Below, in pieces: positions 13,601 through 25,889 of a stretch of DNA of 64,000 nt (positions are counted from its first letter, which is position 1; the number at the start of each line of letters is the position of its first letter). The notes under the pieces are model-generated. The model made no database searches, had not been told where the DNA came from, and saw nothing but the letters and a program-made list of their open reading frames with translations. The position numbers were made by a program, and so were the translations under genes. Source of the DNA: Calvatia gigantea (Eukaryota > Basidiomycota > Agaricomycetes > Agaricales > Lycoperdaceae); assembly GCA_025093985.1 (NCBI GenBank), contig JACAAK010000006.1:2232001-2296000 (forward strand), in the 5' to 3' direction.

Positions 13601-16224
13601 CAGCAGGGTGTGCTTCTCCGTCTGACCCATAACCTCAATCTCCATGGTCTCTTTGCTCTTCCCAACGAAAGGGAATCCGGCATCCCTCGCAGCCGAAACC
13701 AGCGCTGCTTCATCCGGACTCTCCGCCTTATAATTCAACAAATGTGGTCGTGACGGTTCGGGTCGATCCGAAAGCACTGTATGACACAACGCCAACGCCC
13801 GGAAAAAGGCGATGGCATGCCCCCGCTGCTCGGATTTCCTATCTGCGAGGTCGTCTGCCAGCTTGGGCGCAACGAGCGTCAACTTGTCGGACTGCAAGTA
13901 CCGATTCTTGAATGTACGTTCCATGGTTGAGACCATTTGCCGTTTGAGGTTATCGAGCTTCTCGTTGATCTCTTTGGGGTCGTACATGTCGGCTTTGCCC
14001 TCGCGTGCGGCCGCACCACGTTGGGCTTCAGTGATGCCTTCTCCGTATGTAACGCCGTAGATTGAACATTTCTGGAACTCCATGACATTCTGTGTAAGGG
14101 TACCGGTCTTGTCGGAGAAGATGTACTCGATTTGGCCAAGGTCGTCGGAGATGTTCCAAGTCTTTGGGACGCAGGGGGTATCATAGGGAGCGTAATACAT
14201 GTCGATGTCTTGAGAAATAAAATAGGCTTGAATAGTCTTCACAATTTCAATGGATATGTAGAGAGAGATGGGAACGATATTTTGGAAGGCGATGAGGCAT
14301 GACCTGAGGGGTACACATCAGCAAAGACCCCGTATCGGAGTAGGGAAGCACTTACGCAAAGGTGATAATCGCGTTCAGGACATACGAAGACGTTGGATCT
14401 GACCCTTCTTCGAAGAACTGTGCACTGGTCCCTGTCTTCGCATCTTGCACACCGCTAAAAATAGCCGCAATCAAACACATGATTGAGAGGACGCAGAAAT
14501 TGACGATGACATTGAAATTCGTCTCTTTCTCAATCTTGCTTCGTTTCGAAGGTGTATCTCCTCCATTGAGCATGATTTTGGTGTCTGAGCCCGTGAAAAC
14601 AACAAGGCCAATAACCCAATTCGTGTTCCGGAGAGCACAGCCACGAAGCAGGAGTTCGTTGATTGTGACTGGTTCTTGTTTCTGCTCCCCCGTGTTGGGA
14701 TCCTTGTAACGCAACACACCGTGGTAGAGGTAAAGGTTCTGGTGAGCTGGTTCGGAATCGAGGCAGAAGGACGACCGTTCGACGTCCTCCTCGGACGAGA
14801 TCCCCGACGTGGCTTTGGCAGCCTTACGAGGCTTCAAATTCGTCTCCCCATCCAAGTTCTTCGTCTCCAAATAACACATTCCATCGGAATCAGACGTCGA
14901 CAGAACGACGATATCTGCAGGCACTTGATCATTATCACGTAGCAACACAATGTCCCCAACCTCGAGTTTCTTCCACAATGTCCTCTCCCATCGCGCAGAA
15001 CCCACAGTCTGTTTCCGCCAGTCTACAACCCCTACACTTGAACGCGAATGCACCGACTGTTGGTACTGAGATAGAGATCCGAATGTAGGGATATTTCGGG
15101 AGGTGACCAAATTCTCCTGATTCCTTATTAGTTTCAGATAACGAAACCTTGGAGAGATCCGCAGCCGCAGCTGGGGGGTAACTATGGGAATCGATGCTCT
15201 GGATATCTTCCAGTCGACGACCGCTAGCACCTCGACCTAAATCGAGACTACTCTGGTTGACGTCGTTCGTGAATGTGCTCGCGTCGTCGCCACCCTGCCT
15301 CAACACCACGCGTAGTTCCTCTCCAGCCAATCCGGCTTCCCGTTCTCGCAGTTTCCTCACGCCCTTTGTGACTTTGCCAGGTGGATTGAGGCCGAGAAAT
15401 TTTTCGAACCATGAACGAGAAGTCCTGTGGGTTGATTTAGGTTTCTCCAACCACCACCGAGCTTGGTCGCAGCCGATGTATTGACTTCTTCGTCTAAAAC
15501 ACCACGTCGGTAATCTTCGATGCCATCTTTGATGGCTGTGACGGTGAGAATGAAGGCAAGAGGGAGGACGGCTATGGAGCCTGCGGCTGCTCCGAAGATA
15601 GGGAAAACTGAAAGAATGTGAGACTTTTGGGCAAAGCACAAGGTAGGGCACGTACGTTGAAGGATGACGAGAGATAGGAAGAAGAGGTTGGCAACACTGA
15701 GTTAAGCGCGGTAAGACATCAAGGAGGATGTATCTGCGACAAGAACTGACCGTCGGAATTGTTCATACAAGTTTTTGGGAATAAAAGTCAGAATAGTGTA
15801 CTCTTGTTAACAAGATTAGCATTAAAGAGAATGAAAATGTGTGAAGGGACGCACTGGTTGTTCGCACTTTGTTCCTCACATACCGTGCCTTGGGCTCGCC
15901 ATAGTGGTCCACTTCTACAGCCGTCAAGGGTTGGTTGACGTAGACATTCCTCCGCACTCCAGGGATCGCCTTTGAAGGAGATGCCGTGTCTGTAGTCGTG
16001 ACCGACCCAGCCTTCTTCTCCTGTTGTCGACGGAAGAATCTCGAGCGCTTCTTGCGCATAGTCTTGCGCCTCTCCGCGCGCTGCTCATGAAGAATAGACT
16101 CCGCGATTGCAGAAGCAGCCGTGCGGACTGTCCGAAGACGGAGCTCTGGGTCGATGTTCTCGTCATTCTCCTCGTCGGTGTCGATATCATGATGTGAGTG
16201 GTTGTGTCGCTTGAAAAAAGACAT
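10620..16224 (-). CDS. P4-type ATPase, phospholipid flippase of the Dnf class
   Basis: This gene encodes a large integral membrane ATPase that moves phospholipids from the outer to the cytosolic leaflet, probably at the plasma membrane or endosomes. The N-terminal exon from 16224 is charged and contains the family signature RRNVYVNQPL...ARYVRNKVRTT. Later exons carry the actuator motif LETKNLDGETNLK (about 14870-14830), the P4 signature PISLYI near 14250, and the phosphorylation site DKTGTLTQN (Asp codon 14111-14113). The nucleotide-binding KGAD lies near 13510 and the hinge GDGANDVAMIQ near 12660. GLEGSQAAMSADYAFGQFRF follows, then C-terminal helices and a long cytosolic tail ending VGQAL at 10620. 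Every diagnostic motif is present and the introns are short GT-AG, so the gene looks intact. P4 ATPases of this class usually need a CDC50/Lem3 subunit, which is not in this window. The Dnf1/Dnf2 assignment is inferred from the N-terminal signature. Confidence 0.92.
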
Positions 16225-17183
16225 GGGCTGGTCGTGGTTGGCGACTAGGATGAGTTGCTAGCACCGAAGGCCAGCACGGCGAAGCAGAATTGCGGGAAGA
16301 AATTGGTTCACGAAGGAATTGACGGACAACAGTTTCACCAAACTTGCAAGGGTCTCCACGACACTCGTGCCTACCTTATTTGGTAATTAGGACCCCAGTC
16401 ACACTAATCAACTTCTGTGACACAGCCTCAGGCCGCCCTGAATTTCACCCCACACACATATCTTGAGCGTAGGGGTTCCGATGCGCATATTTCACATTTC
16501 TTACACAGCATGGCTATCTAGTCCTCTCCATGCAACCACACAAGGTGCGGTGGCTCGGGGTGAGCCTTCAAGCTTCAGGCACCCCCTCGTGCCGAGGAAG
16601 CTGTGCATCACCAGCTGGCGAGCGTCCCTGGGCTTCCGATTACAATGTCGTTATGAAGCTAACATCACTCAATGCCTCCTGCCACTACAACCTCACTCGT
16701 CTCAATCATAGCGCTTCTTGGAAGTGCACTTCTAGTGAATGCGGGACTTCTATACCCCCCAACTCAATTTAATACCTTGCGATAATGAAAGCTCTAGTGG
16801 ATCCCGGTAAACATGCCGCTCCCGCGTCTCGTCCGCAGACAACTCAGGCTCCACATATGAACTGCGCAAAATCGGGTATCTTCGCCGTTGGAGCCAACAG
16901 GCAACCACGTTCACCCAAAGCGGTGCCTGCTGAAACTGGACTGACCGAAGTTTCAATGACAACTACACGAGCCAACGCCAAGAGTGTGCTGGAGCATGAA
17001 CAGCACCAATAACCAGATTGCTAAGGGAGGACCCCAAAGCCCTCTGATGATAAAAGTCACTCCCAACTATGCTTCTTTGATGGTTTCGTAATCATATGTC
17101 ACACATGGATCATTGTCGCTTTCAAGTAACATTCAATTGTTAATAACCGTCTCTCCTATTTACAAAATAATCGCCTTCCTCTA
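16225..17183. other. Spacer without a supported gene
   Basis: This is about 960 bp between the flippase start and the next minus-strand stop. Only short unspliced frames are present. It should contain the flippase promoter; I see no repeat or RNA gene. Confidence 0.4.
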
Positions 17184-18852
17184 TTAATTGATCAACTGCC
17201 GATTTTTTCCTACTCGACCAGTGGTGCCAGTGGCCGCATTACTACCCGCCTTCGACTTGCCGTTGGTGGTAGCCTTACCAGTGGACGCGGTTTTTCCAGT
17301 AGCTCCCGTCTTGCCACTGTTTCCCGTTCCGCCAACAGCTGCTGTCTGTCCAGTTTGCCCGGATCCTCCGAACAATTGTTCATTCCCAACGACGCCCTAG
17401 ATAAAACGATGATTACTTATCTCTTCATCAAAAAAATAACAGATCGCTATCCTCACATTGGTAACAGCGACACCGTTAAGCGTCGCTTGGCCACTCAAAA
17501 TATCGCTATAGTTGTCAGTCAGGAGTTGCACACCGCTGACGAAGTCCTTTTCGTCAAATTCGCTAAGGTAACCCACGTCAATCACTATATGGCCTGGGAT
17601 ATGATTTCATAGAAAAGCTCGGCGCTTACCAATGACCTCCATTCGGTGACGCATCAGCAGTTAACAACTGGTTGATCTGAGTGTCGGACAGTCCAGCATC
17701 AGTTGCAATCTTCTCATAGGCCGTAATAGACTGGGGGCTGCAACCCAACGATCCGATTAGTCACCGACCCAAGCCATTTGATTTCGTTCTCACATGGAGG
17801 TTTGCAGATCTGGTAAGTCGTCCACGGTACTTTGCCAGTGGATCCTGATGTTGGAAATGTCACCCTGTACATTCACTTGCCTGTAACAGAAGAGCAACAC
17901 ATGTTGAGCACCTTCGCGGATCTCCATTTTTGAGCAAGGATGGGTACATACGGAGATAACCCGCCACAGCCAAAGACAACCCCTGGCACGCCAAGAGATG
18001 CGCCAAATGTAGGAATCATGAACCCTATGCAATCACATCGCAACTCTGATCAACACGACGCTGGGTACTACTACCACAACAAAAAAACTCACCGCTCAGT
18101 AATAGCGAACCACCGCTGACGCCCTCCATGAATATCTGGCTCTGGTCAAAGTTGACGATATTTGGTAACATCTACTCGCCCCGCGCCATCGGCAACTCTA
18201 ACAATACCATTAAATGCAAGAAAAGACATACCGTCGTGAGGAATTGATTCACAGCAGCACTATGCGCAGCACCATCCGGTCTGATGAGGCCCGTCTGATC
18301 CTGAGGATCAGATCCTCCCCAGCGTAGTTGGTTATCCGGAGCCAACAGCGCAACACCCATCAATCCACCATTCACTCCCTGGTTCTATATCACATGTTTA
18401 CAATCAGTTAACTACAACCTCACGAAAGATCAGGAAATAGAAAAGCAACGTACGGGGAAATCAAAGAAACTCTGTCCACCGTCTCCATGGAATAGGACGT
18501 TGATTCCCAGTGCACCTGTACCAGTCGCTGTCGCGTTTTGTGCGCCAGCACCCGTATTAGCTCGTCCAGTAACACGAGAGCCTTTTTTGCCACCAGTACC
18601 AGCACCAGCACCAGCACCGGCATTCAGTGCTCCCGACAAAAGTTGGTCAGCAGGCGCGGAGACCTTGAACCGGATGGGTAACCCATTAACAGTGACTTGG
18701 TCTTCGACGATCGTGCTTCCGTCTGTAGCTTGTGCAGGCCCATCCCCTATTTTCGGGATATTTTGGCGAAAGTAAAGCTTGTTCGCCGGGAGAGCGAGAG
18801 TGAAGGTTGAAGAGAGCAAAATGGCACTGGGAACAATGCAGAGGAATTTCAT
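17184..18852 (-). CDS. Secreted hydrolase-like protein with Gly/Thr/Lys-rich tail
   Basis: The ATG at 18852 is followed by a clear signal peptide (MKFLCIVPSAILLSSTFTLA), so the product enters the secretory pathway. At least seven exons join with GT-AG splice sites. The core contains FHGDGGQSFFDFP (an HGxGG-type oxyanion loop), a GVSGGSLLLSG nucleophile-elbow-like motif near 18125, a Gly-rich FGCGGLSP, and a late NGGH that could supply a catalytic His. This order fits an alpha/beta-hydrolase fold. From memory, relatives in mushroom genomes often carry the uninformative label 'cyclin-like F-box'; I see no F-box. The final exon (about 17400-17184) is a low-complexity Gly-Thr-Lys-Ala tail without cysteines, probably an extended linker or wall-interacting region. 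Enzymatic activity is inferred only from the motifs; the substrate is unknown. Confidence 0.72.
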
Positions 18853-19949
18853 TGCAAATATTTGGTGGTTCGAATGGGATGAGGGAGGGTGTTGGGAAGT
18901 TAGATTCCTAGCCTGTAGAAATGTTCCGGAATGACGAAAGAGAACCAGCTAGCTAGGATCCGGAGTTGTGAAGTTGAAAGGCGAAAGGGGACCGGAAATC
19001 GAGACCTAGCTCGATAGAAACCACAAGAATAGAGGAAGGAAAAAGGAAAGAAGAGAGACAATATTTCCTCGGGCATTGGTGCCACAATATATACGTAGAT
19101 CTCACATGAAACCACACTGGGCAACGTTTCGAACATTCCGTTACTACCTAGTGTGATGTGATCAAAACTCTTAAGACCATCTGCGAGGGATGGTGGTATG
19201 GCACAAGTCGCCAATTGATCTAGTCGTCATTTTGACGGACTGGGCAGCCGGGTATGCTGGGCCAGATTCGCCAGAGACATTTGTCATGGAGAACAAATGG
19301 CAGTTTCTCGAGATTGGTGCCAAGGGCGTGCATTATTTTTGACTCTGACCGGGAGACCGATCCCTCAACTATTCACGCGCGTTTCTGTTTCTAGGCCTCC
19401 CACTCTGAAAATATCCCTGGTTACAAGAAGATAGCCCGTGCTCAAGAGCTTATTTGTAGTGGGTTTATAGATCACTCGGCAGAACGGGGCCAACCTTCCC
19501 CAATACGGCCCAACTGTCGGACAACGGTTCCACATCATCATTATGTCCATCATTCGTCCGCTACGTGACAGAACCAAGAAACAGTGAAGCATGGGAAATT
19601 TAAGAGATATTTACTGTGCGGAGGTTAATGTCGAGGGGCCAGCCGTTGATTTAACTCCACCACGCTTTAGTCTTCCTCCTCCCCACTCAGTCCAACTTTA
19701 CTATGCCCTTATTTCCGGATACCGCAGAAAAATTCATGATCACCAATAGCCAACTCATAGAAATGGGGGTTCAGAACAATCACTACAAACTCTTGTTGAA
19801 GGAACTAGATAAGATATATTGGGAGGCAAAAGAGCGGGGATACATCAACATGAACTACTGTATTTATAGGATTCGGGTATGTCTAACACTTAATGTCTAA
19901 TGTCTAATGGGACCCACAAGGGGACAATGAGGTGTGTGGACATTGATCC
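18853..19949. other. Spacer without a supported gene
   Basis: This is about 1.1 kb upstream of the secreted protein gene and of the NACHT relic. It contains A/T-rich and pyrimidine-rich patches and no credible exon. A 65-codon plus-strand frame at 19703 shows no family resemblance. Confidence 0.4.
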
Positions 19950-21282
19950 GATTGTCCATGGGAATCATGGATTCCAACAACTCTCTTCTGGACAGAGCGG
20001 TAAATTACGTCTATATTATTCGTGTTGCCCGCGCTGAAAGGTTCTCAGGCATTGTCATTTTTCTTGCAGCCTCAACCCCAGAGGCCTCGCATAACTCCCC
20101 CGCTTGTCATCTGCCTCCCAAATGTTTTCCTGGGACTCGCAAACTATACGTGGAGGACGCCATCCACTGGGCGGACCCTGTGATTAGTGATAGGCTTGAC
20201 TCCAACTTCCGCTGATGTATTGGGTGAAAGGTCCGGCAGGTGTTAGCAAATCCGCCACTGCACAAACATGCGCAGAAAAACTCCATGAATCAGGTCGACT
20301 TGGAGCTGTATCCTTCTTCTCGATTAACGGCCGAGGTGACCCCAAACGTTCCTTCGCTTCCATCGCATACCAACTCTCTACCGAAATACCTGATTATTGT
20401 GACGGGCTTGATGCCACCATTCAACGCGACAAATGGCTGGTGAAGGCCGCCATGCCATGGCGGTTTAAGGGGCTAATCGTGGAGCCTCTACGAAGGTTAC
20501 AGGAAGCCGAGAAGGGTGCTGGAAAGAAGTTGATAATCATTGACGGGCTTGATGAGTGCGCAGGTGCAGACGCCCAGTGCGAGATCAATGAAATCATTGC
20601 CGCCTCTGTAAGGAACCAGACTACTCCCTCCCGCTGGGTGTTCTTTAGCCGTCCAGAACCTTACATTGAAGCTACATTCTCCAAGAACAACATTTCCCTC
20701 CTATGCCACCAGACAATTCTCCGACGGTGAGATCGAGCTCTACCTCAAGACGGGATTGGAGAACATCCTTCGACACCATAATTTCCCTTTGCAACCTCCT
20801 TGGTCTTCAGGCAATCAGATACGGACACTCGTCGACGGCGCCGCCCGACACTTTATCTATGCAGTCACAATTCTTCGTTTTATACTCGAATGCAGTTCGG
20901 TCGTTGGCGCCGAGGAACCTCTAACGGCTTTCCTTGCAGTCATCGCGGAGGGCAACAACAACCGATCCGCAACGATCACAGCCCAACCTTTCGCAGATTT
21001 GGACGCACTCTATATGCTCATCATGCAGCGCATTCCTCCTTAGATGTGTTCCCATCCGTCCGGCTTCTTATTGCCACTATGGTCTCTCGTGGTTCCGATA
21101 CGCACTGCGGAGCTCTCTTGCTCGGCAACATCCTAAAGCTGTCCGAGGCCAAATTTAGAATAATATTTAATAGACTTCACACGGTTGTAAAAATTTCGGC
21201 TCAGAGCGAGGTGTTAGAGTTCGACGAATCCGTCGATCCAACGCACTCATTTCAGTACGCGAGTTTTGAAACGATTCAGTAA
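19950..21282 (+). pseudogene. NACHT-domain (NLR-like) ATPase relic
   Basis: Translated fragments in three frames line up as one decayed NACHT NTPase of the kind abundant in mushrooms. The linker KCFPGTRKLYVEDAIHWADP ends in a TGA at about 20213-20215. The next frame opens with the P-loop GPAGVSKSA (from 20230) and continues to Walker B, LIIIDGLDEC (about 20530-20560), and a sensor-like WVFFSRPEPYIEATF. The frame shifts near 20700 to FSDGEIELYLKTGLENIL and again near 21040 to LDVFPSVRLLIATMV. The canonical P-loop glycine before Lys is Ser here (AGC at 20245-20247), a change expected to impair nucleotide binding. No intact effector or repeat domain is visible. These lesions argue for a pseudogene. 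I cannot exclude that one frame change is an unrecognised intron. Confidence 0.75.
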
Positions 21283-24042
21283 ATTGAGTCAAAATTTTTG
21301 GATCTAGGAGGAGCCGTATCTTTTTACCATAATCCTTCTGCGACATTCTAACCAATCCGGCTCGTTCTCGCGCCTTCTGCTCGGAAACACCAGTGGTCGA
21401 GAAGGAAGTGACTAAACATCACCTTCTGCTTTTGTACGATTATGTATGATCAGAGTTCCTCGTCAGGTGCGTGTCTCCTTTTCGGTTTCTTGTTGCTATG
21501 CGTTTTAAGATATTTAATCTCTAGGTCAGCAGCAGGGAAAGTATTCTGTTAACGCTGGGTCCTCCCTGTCCCGGCCCTGTACAAACTTCTCCTGCGGCAT
21601 TTGACGAAATCGATGCTGTTGCATTCAAACAAGTCAGCTTCCCTCACTCCAGTCTGGTTACTTAAGTCTGATAACTCTCAAAGGGATTAACATGTTCTGA
21701 CAGATGGAAGTTATACGGCCTCACTTCCCCAATTTTACATCCAGACTCAAAAATGTCTTTCGAAGCGACAACCCAGAGGTCCAGTTGAAAGGGGGCAATA
21801 CATCTTTGGAAGCGGGAAGAAGAAGGTATTCTGGTATTGGGAATTTAGTACGGAGCTACAATACTATCAAGAATTCTTCACTGTTGACCTAGGGGAAGGC
21901 GAAAGAGAGTATCAGAAACAGGCCACAATATGGCTTGGGGAATCCCGGTAGAGCAGTCATGTGGTTTGGGTGATTGTGGTTGTAGTTAATCTGAGTGATT
22001 GTGATTGTACTTCTCGATCTCCTCAAGATTAGTATCTATTGGAAAGGTATCAGACCTCTGCTCAATTTACGCGGTACGCGGTCTCTATATTATCCCGGCC
22101 AGTGACCACAGGATCGGGGACTCATTGACCACCAAAATGCTACCTCAAACTGAGTCCCAATCGCAGGGCAAACTGCTCCCGATCCGAATCTGCCCTGGAA
22201 AGGCACGAAGGAGTAAGTGATTTCTCACCAACACATTGATGGTGCATCTGGCCCTTTGATGCTTGCGGCAACCACAGCACGTTTCATTTAGGGTACATAC
22301 GCATTGAAATGTTATCTATTCACAATCATTTGAGTGTTTGTGGTCATTGGGGATTACCATTTCACTCCCCTCGGTGCATTGCTGTGCCTCTCACCCTCAA
22401 TTCAACGAACACCGCAAAACGAATGCTTGGGTTCAATGGTGAACCTCTCTACCTCCTTCGGTCTTGCAACCTCATTGAAGCATCCATTACTCTTGACCTT
22501 AGAAAGAGCATCAAATATGTTACACTCTCTTCGGAATCCAAGGCATTTCCACAAATCCGAAGTGTTGTTTCTTCATGCCCTTTTGCAACTACCTGATAGA
22601 CTCGATCGACCCAAAGAAGTTTGGGATTGACCGCAGTGAGTCCGGTGTCAACTTTGCTTGCAACCTCTTTAAACCTGATCTCAGCAAACCCTGGGACATG
22701 AAGCGGGCTCCATTTCGCGTTCCGCCTGCCAAGAGGCTTCCCACCCACCGTTCAAAGAGAACAGGGAGTCCCTTTGTACCTTTCCGGAACTCGGCATCTG
22801 AAAACCGGTTGGCACAGGGCCCCATTCGTTCGTCAGGCCGGATGCCCAGATTTTTTAGATCAGATTTGGATCAGATCATACTCGCCTGTACGAGTTCATA
22901 GATGGTTGCTCAAGTTCTCATCAGCATGTTTGCCGTCGTTTCAGTTCTCCATGGGGACTTTCCGGTGGCCTGGTTGCGAATGATTGACACCCCACAGAGG
23001 AACCAGAGAACAGTGGACCTTGGTAACCTAACCGGTGATTTAATAAACCGTGCTGTAGGACGGAGTGGCCGGTCGCCTGCTGGAATTCTGAATATGTATC
23101 ATGAACTCGTGCAAAACGTTCTGTGTTCGTACCAAATAATTTCTGTATCTCCACGGTTTGTGCTGACATATGTCCTTTGGTCATCCGATGCACTCCCAAC
23201 GCGCTGTTTTTTTTGAAAATAGGGGCGCAAGCGGAGAAAGGCCACCTTTCTTATTCCCATAATTTTGTGCGTCACTCGCAGAGATCCGAGAAGGGTCAGA
23301 TCCATTCCGTCAAGCCTACATTTGAAACTAACCTTAGTGCGCCACAGTTCCTTTCGGCTCGCAGCATCCTGTTTTTGTTTGAACAACGGAACATCTGGCG
23401 GGAAGGGTGATCGCAAATTGCAACCCAGTTGGCCCTGCTCTATCTTCCGTAATTCTGTGCTCTTCGGTTCCCTCCGTTGTGAATACCGCAGCTATTTTTG
23501 GACCCCCAACCCGTCGATGTGACCGTGGACAGGACTCAAGCCCACGCAAAACTGCTTCTAAATTCGACTACCACGCCGTTACATCTTCGTTATCGCCCAC
23601 GTTCGCGGTGTCGCTGGCTTTAGGCTGAGCTGTGGCGCGACAAATGCCCGTTCAAACCAATAAATCTTCACGTCATTTCGGGTTCCTTTGTGGTACTGTA
23701 GGACTCGTCGGACCGTTATCGGGTCCCGCCGTTTGCCGCCATACTTTTAGAATCTACTCCTTTCCTTCTTTACTCTCGGCATTTTTTCCAATCTGGTCGA
23801 GGGACTTCCACCGGACAAACATTTGATCCAACGGGCAAATGTGAACCAGGTTCGGCCTAAGGTCGATTGACTTCTGTCCATTCACATGTCTCGAAACTTT
23901 GGTGTACCATATTTGAAATGGGCCACCTTCTGGTGGTACTTATATATATTGAACGATGATGCATGATGATCCATCCCGCCAGTCATACTGGACACCCCTG
24001 CCGGGACTTCGACCACGCAACTTCGGTCCACACTGGTTCAAA
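21283..24042. other. Gene-poor stretch, possibly old mobile-element debris
   Basis: About 2.8 kb contains only short overlapping frames on both strands. None has a recognisable reverse transcriptase, integrase or transposase motif, and I found no flanking terminal repeats by eye. The composition is mixed, and it sits next to a decayed NACHT gene. The 3' part should contain the promoter of monooxygenase A. Confidence 0.35.
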
Positions 24043-25889
24043 TGCCTCAGTCTGAATGTGTCCGCGTGGCTATAATGTTCGTGGCTTTCGACCAGTGAAA
24101 TGAAGCTGACCGCATTTACAGAGGGGCAGGCATAGTGGGACTCACATTGGCAGTAGCGCTCAATGCTCTCGACGAGGAACGTAGGATTGCGATAGATCTG
24201 TATGAAGCCGCCCCGGAGCTCTCGGAGATTGGGGCTGGTCTCAATATATGGCCAAGAACATGGCAAATCCTGAAGCAGATTGGTCTAGAAGAGATTCTGG
24301 TTCCATTGTTCGATCATTATCCTGACCTCGAACGACGTGTGTATGCCTTTGGTTTCTTAATCTGAACAACTGGGGTTTACAGGAAACTAGGAATTGTCTT
24401 CGAAATTCGGAAGGCAGACCAGAAGAATGGATTTAAAGTTATGGATATCATGAAAGAAGGTGTGTGCACGTTGACCTCTTTTGGTGAGCTTTTGTGACTC
24501 AACGTCCCTTGTATGGTTTACAATTCTAGGTGGCGTGCTCCGGATTCACCGGGCTGATTTTCAACGGAGCCTCATCAAGCACCTTCCTCTGCCAGGTTCG
24601 AGTGTGAACATCAACAGCCCATGCAAGCTCCATCTTTCCCATCGTCTTATCAATTATACCTATACCTCCACCCCACTTTCATCTTCGACCTCAACCCCAG
24701 GTCCCATAACACTCTTCTTTTCCGACAAACCCCCTGCTTCTTGCGATATCCTCGTAGGCGCGGACGGCATCAAATCAACACTAAGGCAGCTTTTTCTCAA
24801 TCAGCTACCTAATCCAGAGCGATACCAAAGATTTATGGAACCTGTGTTTTCAGGAACGGTTGCTTATCGAGGGCTTGTTTCAAAGGAAGAGCTGAGAAAG
24901 GTATTCCCGGGTCACAGGGCATTGGACCTTCCGGGTGTCATGGTAAGTAGTCTGTCTATGATCATTCCAGGTGTTGATTGTGCGTGATTTTGAATAGTAC
25001 ATCGGAAAGCATAAGGTAAATTTAATGACAAAGTTGATAACGGAACCTGTTCGAGGACTGGAAGTTAATGATGCTCTACGCTTACCATAGCACATCGTCG
25101 TGTATCCCATATCTGGAGGAAAGCTCATCAACATCGTCGCGGCAGTCCATGACAAGTCGAAAGAAGGAACGATTTTGAAGGGACCGTGGAACGCCGAGGC
25201 CACCCAACGTGAAGTTCTCGACCACTTTGATGGGTGGGAAGATGAATTCCAAGCGCTGATACGTGTATGTGGTCCTTGCCTTATTGGATCGGCCCGGCCC
25301 ACAATTAACAACAGTGCATTAAACAACCGACAAGATGGTCGTTGCACAAGCTGAATCACCTGAATATCTTTGCGAAAGAACAAGTGTTCCTAATGGGTGA
25401 CTCGGTACGTATAAACCTGTGAAGTAAATTAGACGTTGTACTAGATAATCCATAAAGGCACACGCAATGCTTCCACACCAAGGGGCAGGGGCGGGCGTAG
25501 GCATCGAGGTATTTCCTTCCTCTCCCCCACTTCCAGACATCTCTTCTTTACATCTGGTTCGACAGGACGCATATATCTTCGCATCTCTGCTTACTCGTGC
25601 TTCTACGTCCGGTATTCCGCAAGACATCAAACGTCTCGCGAACACGTATAACATCATCCGCGTTCCAAGGGCGATAGAGATGGCAAAGGCATCGGCTACA
25701 CAAGGCGACATTTACATCCTTGAGGTACCCGGGTGCGAGCAGTACAAGGAGGGTGATGACGTCCCAGAAGGGTTGTTGGTTGATCTTTTCCGTCAAGTTG
25801 AAAGTAACTGGTCTTGGACTACATCTGACCCGGAGGAGGACAGAAGCAGTGCTCTGAGACTTGGAGAAGGGGGAAGAGCGATGCTGTAA
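24043..25889 (+). CDS. FAD-dependent aromatic hydroxylase, salicylate-hydroxylase-like (copy A)
   Basis: This is a class A flavoprotein monooxygenase, which uses NAD(P)H and oxygen to hydroxylate a phenolic ring. The first intron splits the Rossmann motif: exon 1 (MPQSECVRVAI...) joins exon 2 to give IGAGIVGLTLAVALNAL, the GxGxxG that binds the FAD ADP moiety. Next come EIGAGLNIWPRTW, the GVLRIHRADFQRSL segment, the DG motif CDILVGADGIKSTLR, and the GD motif FLMGDS/AHAMLPHQGAGAGVGIEDAY that contacts the FAD ribityl chain. The C-terminus is WSWTTSDPEEDR...GRAML. Two very short exons (YIGKHK is one) are spliced correctly, and no lesion is visible. It is the most divergent of the four by eye and lies head-to-tail with copy B. 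The substrate is unknown. With no signal peptide it should be cytosolic. Confidence 0.87.

Noticed and set aside
22300..23830. Suspected retrotransposon remnant
   Set aside because: Overlapping short frames on both strands, but no reverse transcriptase, integrase, RNase H or terminal repeat could be recognised.
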